From assembly GCF_003002915.1 (NCBI RefSeq), contig NZ_PVTG01000001.1, positions 549,266-613,265 on the forward strand: DNA of 64,000 nt, given 5' to 3'. Numbering within the stretch: position 1 is the stretch's first letter; each line of letters starts with the position of its first letter. Positions 24,472 through 33,125 of this stretch are shown piece by piece. This stretch comes from Geodermatophilus tzadiensis. Its GTDB lineage: Bacteria; Actinomycetota; Actinomycetes; Mycobacteriales; Geodermatophilaceae. The notes under the pieces are model-generated. The model saw nothing but the letters and a program-made list of their open reading frames with translations. It had not been told where the DNA came from and ran no database searches. The position numbers and the translations under genes are program-made.

Positions 24472-25202
24472 GGGACGTCGAGGTCGCGGCCGCCGCCGCC
24501 CGGGCGGCCGCCGAGGTGCTGGTGCAGCTGCGCGCCGGTGGGCTGACCGGCCGGGCGCTCGGTGACGCCGGCGACGCCGCGGCACAGGAGGCGATCGCCG
24601 CCGTGCTGGCCGCCCACCGGCCCGACGACGTCGTCTTCAGCGAGGAGGCCGCCGACGACCGCAGCCGGCTCGGGGCCGGCCGGGTGTGGATCGTCGACCC
24701 GCTCGACGGCACCCGCGAGTACGGCGAGACGGACCGGTCCGACTTCGCCGTCCACGTGGCGCTGTGGGTGCGGGGTGGGCTGGGCCCGGCCGCGGTGGCG
24801 CTGCCCGCCGTCGGTGAGGTTCTGGTCACCGACCCCGCGCCGGCACCCCCGCGCGCGCTCGACCGGCCGCCGCGGATCGCGGTCAGCCGCACCCGCCCGC
24901 CGGCGCAGGCCGACGCGGCCGCCGCCGCGGTCGGCGGCGAGCTGGTGCCCCTGGGCTCGGCCGGCTGGAAGGTCACGGCCGTGGTGCGCGGCGAGGTCGA
25001 CGCCTACGTGCACGCCGGCGGCATGTACCAGTGGGACTCCGCCGCGCCGGTCGCCGTCGCCCTCGCCGCCGGGCTCACCGCGCTGCGGCTGGACGGCTCG
25101 CCGCTGCGCTACAACGAGCCCGACCCCTCGCTGCCCGACCTGCTGGTCTGCCGTCCGGAGTTGACCGCCGGACTCCTGGCCGCGGTCCGCGGACCGGCGT
25201 GA
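24468..25202 (+). CDS. cysQ: 3'-phosphoadenosine 5'-phosphosulfate/PAP phosphatase CysQ
   Basis: A 244-residue enzyme of the inositol monophosphatase superfamily. The metal-binding motifs are EEAADD, DPLDGTREY (about residues 75-88) and WDSAAP near the C-terminus. CysQ hydrolyses PAP or PAPS, keeping sulfate assimilation intermediates in balance. The next genes are cysD and cysN, which supports this over a general inositol phosphatase. GTG 24468 overlaps the thioesterase stop (GTGA). Confidence 0.9.
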   Translation: MRDVEVAAAAARAAAEVLVQLRAGGLTGRALGDAGDAAAQEAIAAVLAAHRPDDVVFSEEAADDRSRLGAGRVWIVDPLDGTREYGETDRSDFAVHVALWVRGGLGPAAVALPAVGEVLVTDPAPAPPRALDRPPRIAVSRTRPPAQADAAAAAVGGELVPLGSAGWKVTAVVRGEVDAYVHAGGMYQWDSAAPVAVALAAGLTALRLDGSPLRYNEPDPSLPDLLVCRPELTAGLLAAVRGPA

Positions 25203-25204
25203 CG

Positions 25205-25210
25205 GACACT
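25205..25210 (+). promoter_or_regulatory. Weak -10 box GACACT of leaderless cysD start
   Basis: GACACT keeps the two most conserved -10 positions (second A, sixth T) and lies exactly six bases before GTG 25217. The spacer GGGGAC is the same as the one before cysN. Confidence 0.4.
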
Positions 25211-25216
25211 GGGGAC

Positions 25217-26125
25217 GTGACGACCCCCGACTACCGGCTCACCCAGCTGGAGACCCTCGAGGCCGAGTCGATCCACGTCATCCGCGAGGTGGCCGCCGAG
25301 CTCGAGCGCCCCGTGCTGCTGTTCTCCGGCGGCAAGGACTCCATCGTCATGCTGGAGCTGGCCCGCAAGGCCTTCGCGCCGGCGCGCATCCCGTTCCCGG
25401 TGATGCACGTCGACACCGGGCTGAACTTCCCCGACGTCCTGGAGTTCCGCGACAAGCGGGTCGCCGAGCTCGGCGTGCAGCTGGTGGTGGCCTCGGTGCC
25501 CGACGCGATCGCCCGCGGCGTGGTCAAGGAGGAGCCCAACGGCTCCCGCAACCGCATCCAGACGCCGGTGCTGCTCGACGCGGTGGAGGAGCACGGCTTC
25601 ACCGCGCTGTTCGGCGGCGCCCGGCGCGACGAGGACAAGGCCCGCGCCAAGGAGCGGGTGTTCTCCTTCCGCGACGAGTTCGGCCAGTGGGACCCGAAGA
25701 ACCAGCGGCCCGAGCTCTGGGACCTCTACAACGGCCGGATCCACCTCGGGGAGTCGATCCGGGTGTTCCCGCTGTCGAACTGGACCGAGCTGGACGTCTG
25801 GCAGTACATCGCCCGCGAGGGCATCGCCATCCCGCCGCTCTACCTCGCCCAGGAGCGGGAGGTGGTCGAGCGGCAGGGGATGCTCTACGCGGTCAACGAG
25901 TTCGTCCGCCCGCGCGAGGGCGAGCGGGTGTTCCGGGAGTCGGTGCGCTACCGGACCGTCGGCGACGCCAACCTCACCGCCGCGGTGCGGTCCCGGGCGA
26001 CGACGGTCGAGGAGGTCATCGCCGAGGTCGCGGTGACCCGGATGACCGAGCGCGGCGCCACCCGCGGCGACGACAAGGTCAGCGACGCCGCGATGGAGGA
26101 CCGGAAGAAGGAGGGCTACTTCTAG
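25217..26125 (+). CDS. cysD: Sulfate adenylyltransferase small subunit CysD
   Basis: A 302-residue ATP-pyrophosphatase-type enzyme. The PP-loop is LLFSGGKDSIVML (residues ~34-46). Other hallmarks are HVDTGLNFP, GGARRDEDKARAKER and the C-terminal MEDRKKEGYF. With CysN it forms APS from sulfate and ATP. Two starts compete: GTG 25199, overlapping the cysQ stop as GTGA, and GTG 25217, which matches the usual N-terminus (RLTQLETLEAESIHVIREV) and has a -10-like box six bases upstream. The second is preferred. Cytoplasmic. Confidence 0.95.
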   Translation: MTTPDYRLTQLETLEAESIHVIREVAAELERPVLLFSGGKDSIVMLELARKAFAPARIPFPVMHVDTGLNFPDVLEFRDKRVAELGVQLVVASVPDAIARGVVKEEPNGSRNRIQTPVLLDAVEEHGFTALFGGARRDEDKARAKERVFSFRDEFGQWDPKNQRPELWDLYNGRIHLGESIRVFPLSNWTELDVWQYIAREGIAIPPLYLAQEREVVERQGMLYAVNEFVRPREGERVFRESVRYRTVGDANLTAAVRSRATTVEEVIAEVAVTRMTERGATRGDDKVSDAAMEDRKKEGYF

Positions 26126-26363
26126 AAGGGCCTCGCGCTCGGCGACGGCGTCGGCGGCGGTGGCGCAGCAGCGCCCAGGCGGTGACGGCGAACAGGAGCA
26201 GGCCGGCCGGCCAGGCGACGGCCTCCGGGGCGGCGACGCCGAGGGCCTCGGCGACCACGTAGGCGACGGCGTAGCCCAGCGACACGACCAGCAGCACCGG
26301 GACCAGGAACACCAGCCCACCCACGCGCGCCCCTCCCCGCGGGCCGCCGGTGGCCCTGCTCAC
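26079..26363 (-). CDS. Small two-span membrane protein antisense to cysD end
   Basis: A 94-residue product with two membrane helices (about residues 16-38 and 47-66) followed by a run of Arg residues and a Ser/Pro-rich tail. It fills the 300-base gap between cysD and cysN on the opposite strand and overlaps the last 47 bases of cysD. GTG 26363 has a GGGGGG ribosome binding-like run six bases upstream. No family is recognised. Clean hydrophobic segments in a region otherwise without genes support it, but it could be a chance frame. Confidence 0.5.
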   Translation of the reverse strand: MSRATGGPRGGARVGGLVFLVPVLLVVSLGYAVAYVVAEALGVAAPEAVAWPAGLLLFAVTAWALLRHRRRRRRRARGPSRSSPPSSGPPSRRR

Positions 26364-26413
26364 ACCAGCGTCCCCCCATCCGGCCCCGGACGCTGCCGTC
26401 CGTTCCGGCTGGG

Positions 26414-26419
26414 GATGAT
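26414..26419 (+). promoter_or_regulatory. Weak -10 box GATGAT of leaderless cysN start
   Basis: GATGAT, then GGGGAC, then ATG 26426: six-base leaderless spacing with a near-consensus box. Confidence 0.4.
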
Positions 26420-26425
26420 GGGGAC

Positions 26426-27739
26426 ATGTCCGAGCCAGTCGTCGACGTCCACTCGCCCGCCGCCGAGCAGGCGGCCGAGATCGCGACCGCGCGCAAGGAC
26501 ATCCTCCGCATCGCCACCGCCGGCTCGGTCGACGACGGCAAGAGCACGCTGATCGGACGGCTGCTCTACGACAGCAAGGCCGTCTTCGAGGACCAGTACG
26601 AGGCGATCGAGCGCGCGAGCAAGGGTGACTTCGTCGACCTGGCGCTGCTCACCGACGGCCTGCGCGCCGAGCGGGAGCAGGGCATCACCATCGACGTCGC
26701 CTACCGGTACTTCTCCACCCCACGGCGGACGTTCATCCTGGCCGACACCCCGGGCCACGTGCAGTACACGCGCAACATGGTCACCGGTGCCTCCACCGCC
26801 GACCTGGCGATCGTGCTGGTCGACGCCCGCAAGGGGATGCTCGAGCAGAGCCGGCGGCACGCCTTCCTGGCCTCGCTGCTGCGCGTGCCGCACCTGGTGG
26901 TCGCGGTGAACAAGATGGACCTCGTCGACTGGTCGCAGGAGACCTTCGAGGCCATCGCCGACGAGTTCAGCGCCTTCGCCGCCCGCCTCGACGTGCCCGA
27001 CCTGACCGTCGTCCCGATCTCGGCGCTGCACGGCGACAACGTGGTCACCCGGTCCGACCGCGCGCCCTGGTACCAGGGGCCCTCGCTGCTGCACCACCTC
27101 GAGCACGTGCACGTGGCCAGCGACCGCAACCTCGTCGACGCCCGCTTCCCGGTGCAGTACGTCGTCCGGCCGCAGTCCGACGCGCACCACGACTACCGCG
27201 GCTACGCGGGCACCGTGGCCAGCGGCGTGCTGCGGGTGGGGGACGAGGTGCAGGTGCTGCCCAGCGGCCTGACGACGTCGATCGCGGCGATCGACGGCCC
27301 GCGCGGCCCGGTGCAGGAGGTGTTCCCGCCGATGGCGGTGACCCTGCGGCTGGCCGACGACCTCGACGTCTCCCGCGGTGACCTCGTCTGCCGCCCGGCG
27401 AACGCGCCCCAGGCCACCCAGGACCTCGACGCGCTGGTCTGCTGGATGGCCGAGGAGCCGCTGCGCCCGCGCCAGCGGCTGGCGGTCAAGCACACGACCC
27501 GCTCGGTGCGGGCGGTGGTCAAGGAGCTGGTGTACCGGCTCGACGTCAACACGCTCCACCGCGACCAGGAGGCCACCGAGCTCGGCCTCAACGACATCGG
27601 CCGGGTCCGGCTGCGCACCACCCAGCCGCTGTTCGTCGACGACTACAACCGCAACCGGGTCACCGGCCGGTTCATCCTGGTCGACGAGGCCACGAACGCC
27701 ACCGTGGGCGCCGGGATGCTCCCGCCGCACCGCGGCTAG
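26426..27739 (+). CDS. cysN: Sulfate adenylyltransferase large subunit CysN (GTPase)
   Basis: A 437-residue EF-Tu-like GTPase. G1 is GSVDDGKST, G3 DTPGH and G4 NKMD, followed by beta-barrel domains 2 and 3. GTP hydrolysis drives APS formation by CysD. The protein ends where CysN alone ends; there is no fused CysC (APS kinase) domain such as mycobacterial CysNC has, and no cysC or cysH is nearby. It is separated from cysD by 300 bases and appears to have its own leaderless promoter. Confidence 0.95.
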   Translation: MSEPVVDVHSPAAEQAAEIATARKDILRIATAGSVDDGKSTLIGRLLYDSKAVFEDQYEAIERASKGDFVDLALLTDGLRAEREQGITIDVAYRYFSTPRRTFILADTPGHVQYTRNMVTGASTADLAIVLVDARKGMLEQSRRHAFLASLLRVPHLVVAVNKMDLVDWSQETFEAIADEFSAFAARLDVPDLTVVPISALHGDNVVTRSDRAPWYQGPSLLHHLEHVHVASDRNLVDARFPVQYVVRPQSDAHHDYRGYAGTVASGVLRVGDEVQVLPSGLTTSIAAIDGPRGPVQEVFPPMAVTLRLADDLDVSRGDLVCRPANAPQATQDLDALVCWMAEEPLRPRQRLAVKHTTRSVRAVVKELVYRLDVNTLHRDQEATELGLNDIGRVRLRTTQPLFVDDYNRNRVTGRFILVDEATNATVGAGMLPPHRG

Positions 27740-27742
27740 CTC

Positions 27743-28573
27743 TCAGGCCGCGGCGGCGGCTCCCCCCGACGCCCGCTGCAGCGCCCGGCGGGTGAGCAGC
27801 CGGGCCAGGTGACGGCGGTACTCCTGGTCGGCGTGCATGTCGGCGCCGGGGCTGGTGCCCTGGTCGGCCAGCGCGGCGGCCTCCTCGATCGAGGCCCCGC
27901 GGGCCAGGGCCTCCTCGGTGGCGGTGGCCCGCACGACCGAACCGGCCATGTTGGCCAGCGCGACCCGGCCCTCGACGGCGGCGACGGCGACGATCGGCCA
28001 GTCGTTGGCCCGGCGGGTGAACTTCTCGTAGGCCCAGCCGGCCGAGCCGGTGCGCGGCACCCGCACCTCGACGATCAGCTCGTCGGGCTCCAGCGCCGTC
28101 TCGAAGAAGCCGAGCCAGAACTCGGGGATCGGGATCTCCCGGCGCCCGCCCGGACCCTGGACGACCACGGTGCCGCCCAGGGCCAGCAGCGCCGTGGGCA
28201 GGTCCGACGCCGGGTCGCTGTGCGCGACGGTCCCGCCGATGGTGCCCCGGTGGCGCACCTGCGGGTCGCCGACCTGGGCGGCCACGTACGGCAGGATCGG
28301 CACCTCCGCCGCGGCGACGGCGTCCCGCTCCAGCTCGTGGTGGCGGGTGCCCGCGCCGATGGCCACCTCGTCCCCCTCGACCCGGACGTAGGACAGGTCG
28401 CGGATGCCGCTGATGTCGATGAGCACCGACGGGACGGCCAGCCGCAGCTTCATGATCGGCAGCAGCGAGTGCCCGCCGGCGAGCACCTTGGCGTCCTCGC
28501 CGTGCTCGGTCAGCGCGGCCACGGCCTCGTCCACCGACTGCACCCGCACGTAGTCGAACTGCGAGGGGATCAC
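27743..28573 (-). CDS. coxM: CO dehydrogenase-like medium subunit (FAD-binding), CoxM
   Basis: A 276-residue FAD-binding subunit of the xanthine oxidase / CO dehydrogenase family. FAD contacts are visible in AGGHSLLP (about residues 32-39) and the [16 protein letters not shown] loop (~105-125). It passes electrons from the 2Fe-2S subunit to the respiratory acceptor. GTG 28573 overlaps the coxS stop (GTGA). It is the last gene of the L-S-M unit and ends four bases from the convergent cysN stop. Confidence 0.9.
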   Translation of the reverse strand: MIPSQFDYVRVQSVDEAVAALTEHGEDAKVLAGGHSLLPIMKLRLAVPSVLIDISGIRDLSYVRVEGDEVAIGAGTRHHELERDAVAAAEVPILPYVAAQVGDPQVRHRGTIGGTVAHSDPASDLPTALLALGGTVVVQGPGGRREIPIPEFWLGFFETALEPDELIVEVRVPRTGSAGWAYEKFTRRANDWPIVAVAAVEGRVALANMAGSVVRATATEEALARGASIEEAAALADQGTSPGADMHADQEYRRHLARLLTRRALQRASGGAAAAA

Positions 28574-29073
28574 GCCTGGACCTCCTGCACCTGCGGCACC
28601 TGGCCGGCGGCCGGGCCGGCCTGGGCCGCGGCCCGCACCGCCCGCACGATGTTGTGGTAGCCGGTGCACCGGCACAGGTTGCCCTCCAGCCCCTCCCGGA
28701 CCTCGCGGTCGCTGGGGTCGGGGTTGTCGGCCAGCAGACCGACCGCCGCCATGACCATGCCCGGGGTGCAGAACCCGCACTGCAGGCCGTGCTCCTCGCG
28801 GAAGGCCCGCTGCACGGGGTGCATCTCGCCGTCCGGCCCGGCCAGGCCCTCGAGCGTCGTGACCTGCGCGCCGTCGGCCTGGACCGCCAGCACGGTGCAC
28901 GACTTCACCGACAGCCCGTCGACGATGACGGTGCACGCGCCGCACGAGGTGGTGTCGCAGCCGATGTTGGTCGCCTTGAGCCCGCGCACCTCGCGCAGGT
29001 AGTGCGCCAGCAACAGCCGCGGCTCGACCTCGTCGGTCCGCTGCTGCCCGTTGACGGTGATCGAGACCTGCAT
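28570..29073 (-). CDS. coxS: CO dehydrogenase-like small subunit (2Fe-2S), CoxS
   Basis: A 167-residue iron-sulfur subunit. The N-terminal plant-ferredoxin-type cluster uses C39, C44, C47 and C59 (CDTTSCGAC...C). The C-terminal cluster uses C99, C102, C134 and C136 ([14 protein letters not shown]). It relays electrons from the molybdenum site to FAD. ATG 29073 overlaps the coxL stop by one base, so translation is coupled. The C-terminal tail is Pro/Gln-rich. Confidence 0.94.
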   Translation of the reverse strand: MQVSITVNGQQRTDEVEPRLLLAHYLREVRGLKATNIGCDTTSCGACTVIVDGLSVKSCTVLAVQADGAQVTTLEGLAGPDGEMHPVQRAFREEHGLQCGFCTPGMVMAAVGLLADNPDPSDREVREGLEGNLCRCTGYHNIVRAVRAAAQAGPAAGQVPQVQEVQA

Positions 29074-31349
29074 CACTGCTCCCCCCGTGCCTGCTGGATG
29101 GCCCGGAACACCCGCATCGGGGTGGTGGGCATGTCGATGTGCCGGACGCCGAGGTGGGCCACGGCGTCGATGACCGCGTTCTGCACGGCCGGGGTGGCGC
29201 CGATCGTGCCGGCCTCGCCGATGCCCTTGGCACCGAGCGCGTTCATCGGCGTCGGCGTGGCCATCTCGACCAGCTCGAAGCTCGGCAGCTCGGTGGCCGA
29301 GACGAACGGGTAGTCGGCCAGCGTCGACGTCGTCGGGTTGCCGTCCTCGTCGTAGAGGACCTCCTCCAGCAGCGCCTGGGCGACCCCCTGGGCGTAGCCG
29401 CCGTGCCGCTGCCCCTCGGCCAGCAGCGGGTTGAGGATCGTGCCGGCGTCGTCGACCGCGATGAGCCGGGACACCTCGGCCTTGCCGGACTCGACGTCGA
29501 CCTCGGCGACCACCACGTGGGCGCCGAAGGGGAACGTCGGGGCCGCCGCGGTGAACCGGGTCTGCACCAGCAGCGGCTCGTCGCCGGCCAGCTCGGCGAA
29601 GCTGATCCCCGTCCCCGGCGTCCCGCGGACGGCGAGCCCGGCCAGTCCCAGGTCGACCACGAGGTCCCCGGGGGCGACCTCGAGCCGCTCCGCGGCGCGC
29701 TCCTTGGCCAGCTCGACGAGCTCGACGGCGGCCTGGTGCACCGCCGCGCCCCCCTGCTGGAGGCTGCGCGAGCCCATCGTCCCGCCGCCCTGGGGGATCC
29801 GGTCGGTGTCGCCGTGGACGACGGTGATGTCCTCGATCGGGATGCCGAGCTGGTCGCTGGCGATCATCGCCCACGCCGTGGCGTGCCCCTGCCCGTGCGG
29901 CGAGGTACCGGTGAGCACGGTCGCCGTCCCGTCCGGGTGGACCTCCACCGAGGCGCCCTCCCCGGTGCCGGCGCCGTTGTCGGCCCCGGTGATCTCCACG
30001 TAGACCGACATCCCGATGCCCAGCTGCCGGACGTCGCCGCGCTCCCGGCGCCGCGCCTGCTCGGCCCGCAGCTCGGCGTAGCCGGCGACCTCGAGCGCCT
30101 TGTCCAGGGCCGCGGTGTAGTCACCGGTGTCGTAGGTGGCGCCCATCGGGGTGGTGTGCGGCTCGGTGAACGCCGGCAGCAGGTTCCTGCGGCGGACCTC
30201 GGCCGGGTCCATGCCGATCTCGGCGGCGAACAGGTCGACCGCCCGCTCCAGCGCCGCGGTCGCCTCCGGCCGTCCGGCGCCCCGGTAGGCGCCGATGGAC
30301 GTCGTCGTGGTGGCGAGGGCGCGTGCCTGGGCGTGCACCCGCGGGAAGCCGTAGACGCCGGGGGCCATGAGCATCGTCAGTGTCGGCAGCACCGTCCCGA
30401 TCCGCGGGTAGGCGCCGCAGTCCTGGTCGAAGACGATGCTGTACGCCTCGATCGTGCCGTCCCGGCGCCCGCCGACGGTGACCACCTGGTCCTGGCCCCG
30501 GCCGTGGAGCATGCCGATCATGTTCTCCGACCGGCTCTCCGACCAGCGCACCGGCCGGCCGACGTGCCTGGCCAGCCAGGCGACGAAGGCGTACTCGGGG
30601 TCGGCGCCGATCTTGGCGCCGAAGCCCCCGCCGACGTCGGGGGTGATGAGGTGGATCAGGTCGGGGTCCATCTTGAGCCAGTCGCCGAACTGGCCGCGGG
30701 CCTGCTGGGCGCCCTGGTTGGTGCACCAGACGGTGACCCTGCCGTCCTCGCTCCACGCGGCGGCCGCGGCGCGGCCCTCCAGCGGCACCGGCGCCACCCG
30801 CTGGTTGACCATCGGCTGGGTGACGACGACCTCGCAGCCGTCGAAGAAGTCCGCCGGTGCGGGCTCGCCGAAGGCGGCCATGACGTTGGTGCCCGCCTCG
30901 GGGAACAGCAGCACCTCGTCGGCGGCTGCCGCGGCGGTGCCGACGACCGCGGGCAGCGGGTCGATGTCGACGGCGACCATCTCGGCGGCGTCCTCGCCCT
31001 GGTAGCGCTCCTCGGTGAGGACGACGGCGATCGGGTCGCCGACGAACCGGACGCGGTCCGACGCCAGCCAGGGCCGGGTCATCGCGGGGTTGACGAACGG
31101 GAACGGCGGGGGGATCGGGACGAGCTCGGCGACGTCCTCGGCGGTCACCACGGCGACCACGCCCGGTGCCTCGCGGGCGGCGGAGGCGTCGACCGACAGC
31201 AGCCGGCCGTGGGCGACGGTGGACCGCACGAAGGTCGCGTGCAGCGCCCCGGTGAGCCGCTCGTCGGCCAGGTCGTCGGTGTAGGTGGCCCCGCGGGTGA
31301 GGAACAGCGGGTCTTCGGTCCGGACGACACGGGTGCCGAGGATGCTCAT
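29073..31349 (-). CDS. Molybdenum hydroxylase large subunit, form II CoxL-like
   Basis: A 758-residue molybdopterin-binding subunit of the xanthine oxidase family ([40 protein letters not shown]). The active-site loop near residue 355 reads AYRGAGR, the form II signature, not the AYxCSFR of true aerobic CO dehydrogenase (form I). CO oxidation is therefore uncertain, and another aldehyde or N-heterocycle may be the substrate. It is the first gene of an L-S-M unit; form II clusters are usually S-L-M. No cox accessory genes (coxD, E, F) are in view. GGAAGG lies upstream of the ATG. Confidence 0.9.
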   Translation of the reverse strand: MSILGTRVVRTEDPLFLTRGATYTDDLADERLTGALHATFVRSTVAHGRLLSVDASAAREAPGVVAVVTAEDVAELVPIPPPFPFVNPAMTRPWLASDRVRFVGDPIAVVLTEERYQGEDAAEMVAVDIDPLPAVVGTAAAAADEVLLFPEAGTNVMAAFGEPAPADFFDGCEVVVTQPMVNQRVAPVPLEGRAAAAAWSEDGRVTVWCTNQGAQQARGQFGDWLKMDPDLIHLITPDVGGGFGAKIGADPEYAFVAWLARHVGRPVRWSESRSENMIGMLHGRGQDQVVTVGGRRDGTIEAYSIVFDQDCGAYPRIGTVLPTLTMLMAPGVYGFPRVHAQARALATTTTSIGAYRGAGRPEATAALERAVDLFAAEIGMDPAEVRRRNLLPAFTEPHTTPMGATYDTGDYTAALDKALEVAGYAELRAEQARRRERGDVRQLGIGMSVYVEITGADNGAGTGEGASVEVHPDGTATVLTGTSPHGQGHATAWAMIASDQLGIPIEDITVVHGDTDRIPQGGGTMGSRSLQQGGAAVHQAAVELVELAKERAAERLEVAPGDLVVDLGLAGLAVRGTPGTGISFAELAGDEPLLVQTRFTAAAPTFPFGAHVVVAEVDVESGKAEVSRLIAVDDAGTILNPLLAEGQRHGGYAQGVAQALLEEVLYDEDGNPTTSTLADYPFVSATELPSFELVEMATPTPMNALGAKGIGEAGTIGATPAVQNAVIDAVAHLGVRHIDMPTTPMRVFRAIQQARGEQ

Positions 31350-31451
31350 GCGCAGACCTTCCGGGAGCGACGGGTGGCCCCGGTCACTATCGGGGACGCG
31401 GGCCGTTCCGCCAACCCCGGGGGTGCACTCGCGCGTGTCCCGGCCCGCCGG

Positions 31452-32336
31452 TCAGCTCCCTGGCCGCGCCTCCACCTCGTCGCGCCAGCTGTGCACGGGG
31501 GTCCACCCGAGGACGCGGCGGGCCCGCTCGCTGCTCATGAGCGCCTGGTTCCCCTCCAGCGGGCCGCGCACCGGCACGCCGGGGAAGTACCCGGCGGCGA
31601 GCTCGGCGCTGGGCCGGCTCATGACGGTGTCGGCGTTGGCGATGACGAAGACCTCGGCACCGCGGCCGGGGTGCTCCAGGGCGGCCACCACCGCCGAGGC
31701 GCCGTCGCGCGCGTCGATGTAGGACCACGCGTTCCACCGCCGCAGCGCCGGGTCGGCGTCGAAGGAGGGGAAGTCCGCGTAGTCGGCCGGCTCCATCACG
31801 TTGGAGAAGCGCAGCCCGGTGATCGACAGCTCCGGCCGCCACCGCGCGAACTGCCGCGCCATCTCCTCCTCCAGCGTCTTCGACAGGGAGTAGGAGGTGG
31901 TGGGCGCGGGCCCGCACTCCTCGTCGAGGGGGAGGTGCGGCGGAGGGGTGTCGAAGGGCAGCCCCAGCACGGTCTCGCTGGAGGCCCACACGACGGTGTC
32001 GATCCCCGCCACGCGAGCGGCGGCGAAGACGTTGTAGGTGGTCGTGACGTTCGCGGCGAACAGCGTCGCGTCGGGCCGCAGGCCGGAGGCCGGCAGGGCG
32101 GCGAGGTGGACGACGGCGTCGGGGACGGGCCAGCGGTCGTCGACGCCGGTCAGCACGCCGACGGCCTGGCCGTAGTCGGTGAGGTCGGCGCGGGTCCACG
32201 CGACGTCGGAGCGGCCGGGGTGCACGAGGTCCACGACCGACACCCGGGAGCCACACCGCACCAGCAGGTCGACGACGGCGCGACCGAGCTTGCCACTCCC
32301 CCCGGTCACCAGCACGTGCCGGGCCTGCCCGGTCAC
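31452..32336 (-). CDS. NAD-dependent epimerase/dehydratase
   Basis: A 294-residue extended short-chain dehydrogenase. The N-terminal NAD-binding motif is VTGGSGKLG (residues ~10-18). The catalytic Ser/Tyr-Lys set is in ASSETVLG and SYSLSK. Such proteins modify nucleotide sugars or related molecules in the cytoplasm; the substrate cannot be read. GTG 32336 gives the Rossmann motif at the usual position. It stands alone, 102 bases upstream of coxL on the same strand. Confidence 0.85.
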   Translation of the reverse strand: MTGQARHVLVTGGSGKLGRAVVDLLVRCGSRVSVVDLVHPGRSDVAWTRADLTDYGQAVGVLTGVDDRWPVPDAVVHLAALPASGLRPDATLFAANVTTTYNVFAAARVAGIDTVVWASSETVLGLPFDTPPPHLPLDEECGPAPTTSYSLSKTLEEEMARQFARWRPELSITGLRFSNVMEPADYADFPSFDADPALRRWNAWSYIDARDGASAVVAALEHPGRGAEVFVIANADTVMSRPSAELAAGYFPGVPVRGPLEGNQALMSSERARRVLGWTPVHSWRDEVEARPGS

Positions 32337-32479
32337 CGGGACCGGTCCTCGGGGACGGCGGGCCGGGGGAGGGTGGTCACGGTTCTCCGATCGGGGTCGT
32401 CAGGGGTCCGGCTGCGGCGGCGCACCGGACGCCTGCCCGCCGCCCGGCGTGCCGGCGGCGGGCAGGGGACGGCGGTCGC

Positions 32480-32653
32480 TCAGGCGTCGCCGTCCGAGGG
32501 CGCGGGCGCCTGGCTCGCGTCGCCGTCCCAGTCCTTGCCCGCCTGGTAGGCGTGACCGGAGGCGCTGTCGGTCTGGTCGGCGACGGTCTGGGCCATCTCC
32601 TCGTCGCTGATGCCCTCACCCGCGCTCTCGGTGTGGCCGGTCGGCTCGCTCAT
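32480..32653 (-). CDS. Small acidic hypothetical protein
   Basis: A 57-residue acidic hydrophilic protein, MSEPTGHTESAGEG..., without membrane segment or known domain. It is probably disordered or a small stress-type protein. ATG 32653 has an excellent GGAGGAG ribosome binding site and codon bias is good, supporting a real gene. 143 bases separate it from the downstream epimerase gene. Function unknown. Confidence 0.7.
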   Translation of the reverse strand: MSEPTGHTESAGEGISDEEMAQTVADQTDSASGHAYQAGKDWDGDASQAPAPSDGDA

Positions 32654-32721
32654 CGCGTCTCCTCCGTCGGGAACTGGTCCCGACAGCCCTCCCCGGAGAC
32701 CTCGCCGGTGAAACGCGGGCG

Positions 32722-32915
32722 CTACCGCGGCGTGCCCCGGTCGCCGCCGGGGCCGAGGACGGACCGGACCCGCGTGCCGCCGTCGACCTGCTCGACGCCC
32801 CACCGGTCGCCGAGGGCCTCGACGATCTGCACGCCCCCGCCGCGGGGTCCCCGCGCAGCTCCCCCACCACCGGCAGGACCGCCGAGCCGTCGGCCACCGC
32901 GAGCCGCAGCCGACA
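32722..32915 (-). pseudogene. Remnant of anti-sigma-factor-type HATPase_c_2 protein
   Basis: Reading on the minus strand, one frame gives RLRLAVADGSAVLPVV and, after a one-base shift near 32835-32845, the next frame gives VQIVEALGDRWGVEQVDGG. Together these match the C-terminal half of RsbW-like HATPase_c_2 proteins (typical pattern: VxDxSxxLP...GxGLxLVEALADRWGVE...GGK). The N-terminal half with the N box is not found upstream. This is a truncated and frameshifted relic. A sequencing error could explain the shift but not the missing half. Confidence 0.6.
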
Positions 32916-33012
32916 CGGTCCGCGGCCCCCTGCGACGGGTGGGGGTGGCGACCGGTCCGTCGTGCGGGATCCACCCGTGCCCGACCATCGTCTACGGAAC
33001 GATCGCAACCCC

Positions 33013-33057
33013 CCTTGCACGCAAGGCCCCTCACCCGTCACACCGGTTGCAGGCAAC
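33013..33057 (+). promoter_or_regulatory. Two TTGC-N2-GCAA inverted repeats upstream of HTH gene
   Basis: CCTTGC-AC-GCAAGG (33013-33026) and GTTGC-AG-GCAAC (33046-33057) have centres 32 bases apart, about three helical turns. The second overlaps the expected -35 position of the TATCGT promoter, suggesting repression. The same GTTGC-N2-GCAAC core lies before the marR gene at 37754. Confidence 0.55.
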
Positions 33058-33070
33058 ACCCGTTCACCAT

Positions 33071-33076
33071 TATCGT
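33071..33076 (+). promoter_or_regulatory. -10 box TATCGT of HTH gene
   Basis: TATCGT lies 49 bases before GTG 33126, with AGGAGGG between them: a conventional leadered promoter. Confidence 0.5.
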
Positions 33077-33125
33077 GCGCGACACGGCGACACCCGCACC
33101 CGGTCGCCGGCAGGAGGGAGCAACG

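Larger units (their letters stand above)
32654..33125. other. Intergenic region with broken-gene remnant and operator repeats
   Basis: A 472-base stretch without an intact gene. It holds a frameshifted HATPase remnant (32722-32915, minus), two inverted repeats of TTGC-N2-GCAA type (33013-33026 and 33046-33057), a TATCGT -10 box (33071-33076) and the AGGAGGG ribosome binding site (from 33111) for the HTH gene. Confidence 0.6.

Noticed and set aside
29139..32549. A 1136-codon plus-strand frame across coxL and the epimerase gene
   Set aside because: It lies antisense to well-supported genes, has composition typical of shadow frames, and spans several unrelated genes.
32722..32988. An intact small minus-strand gene
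   Set aside because: Only the last ~35 residues match a family and the preceding family segment is in another frame, so it is treated as a broken remnant.
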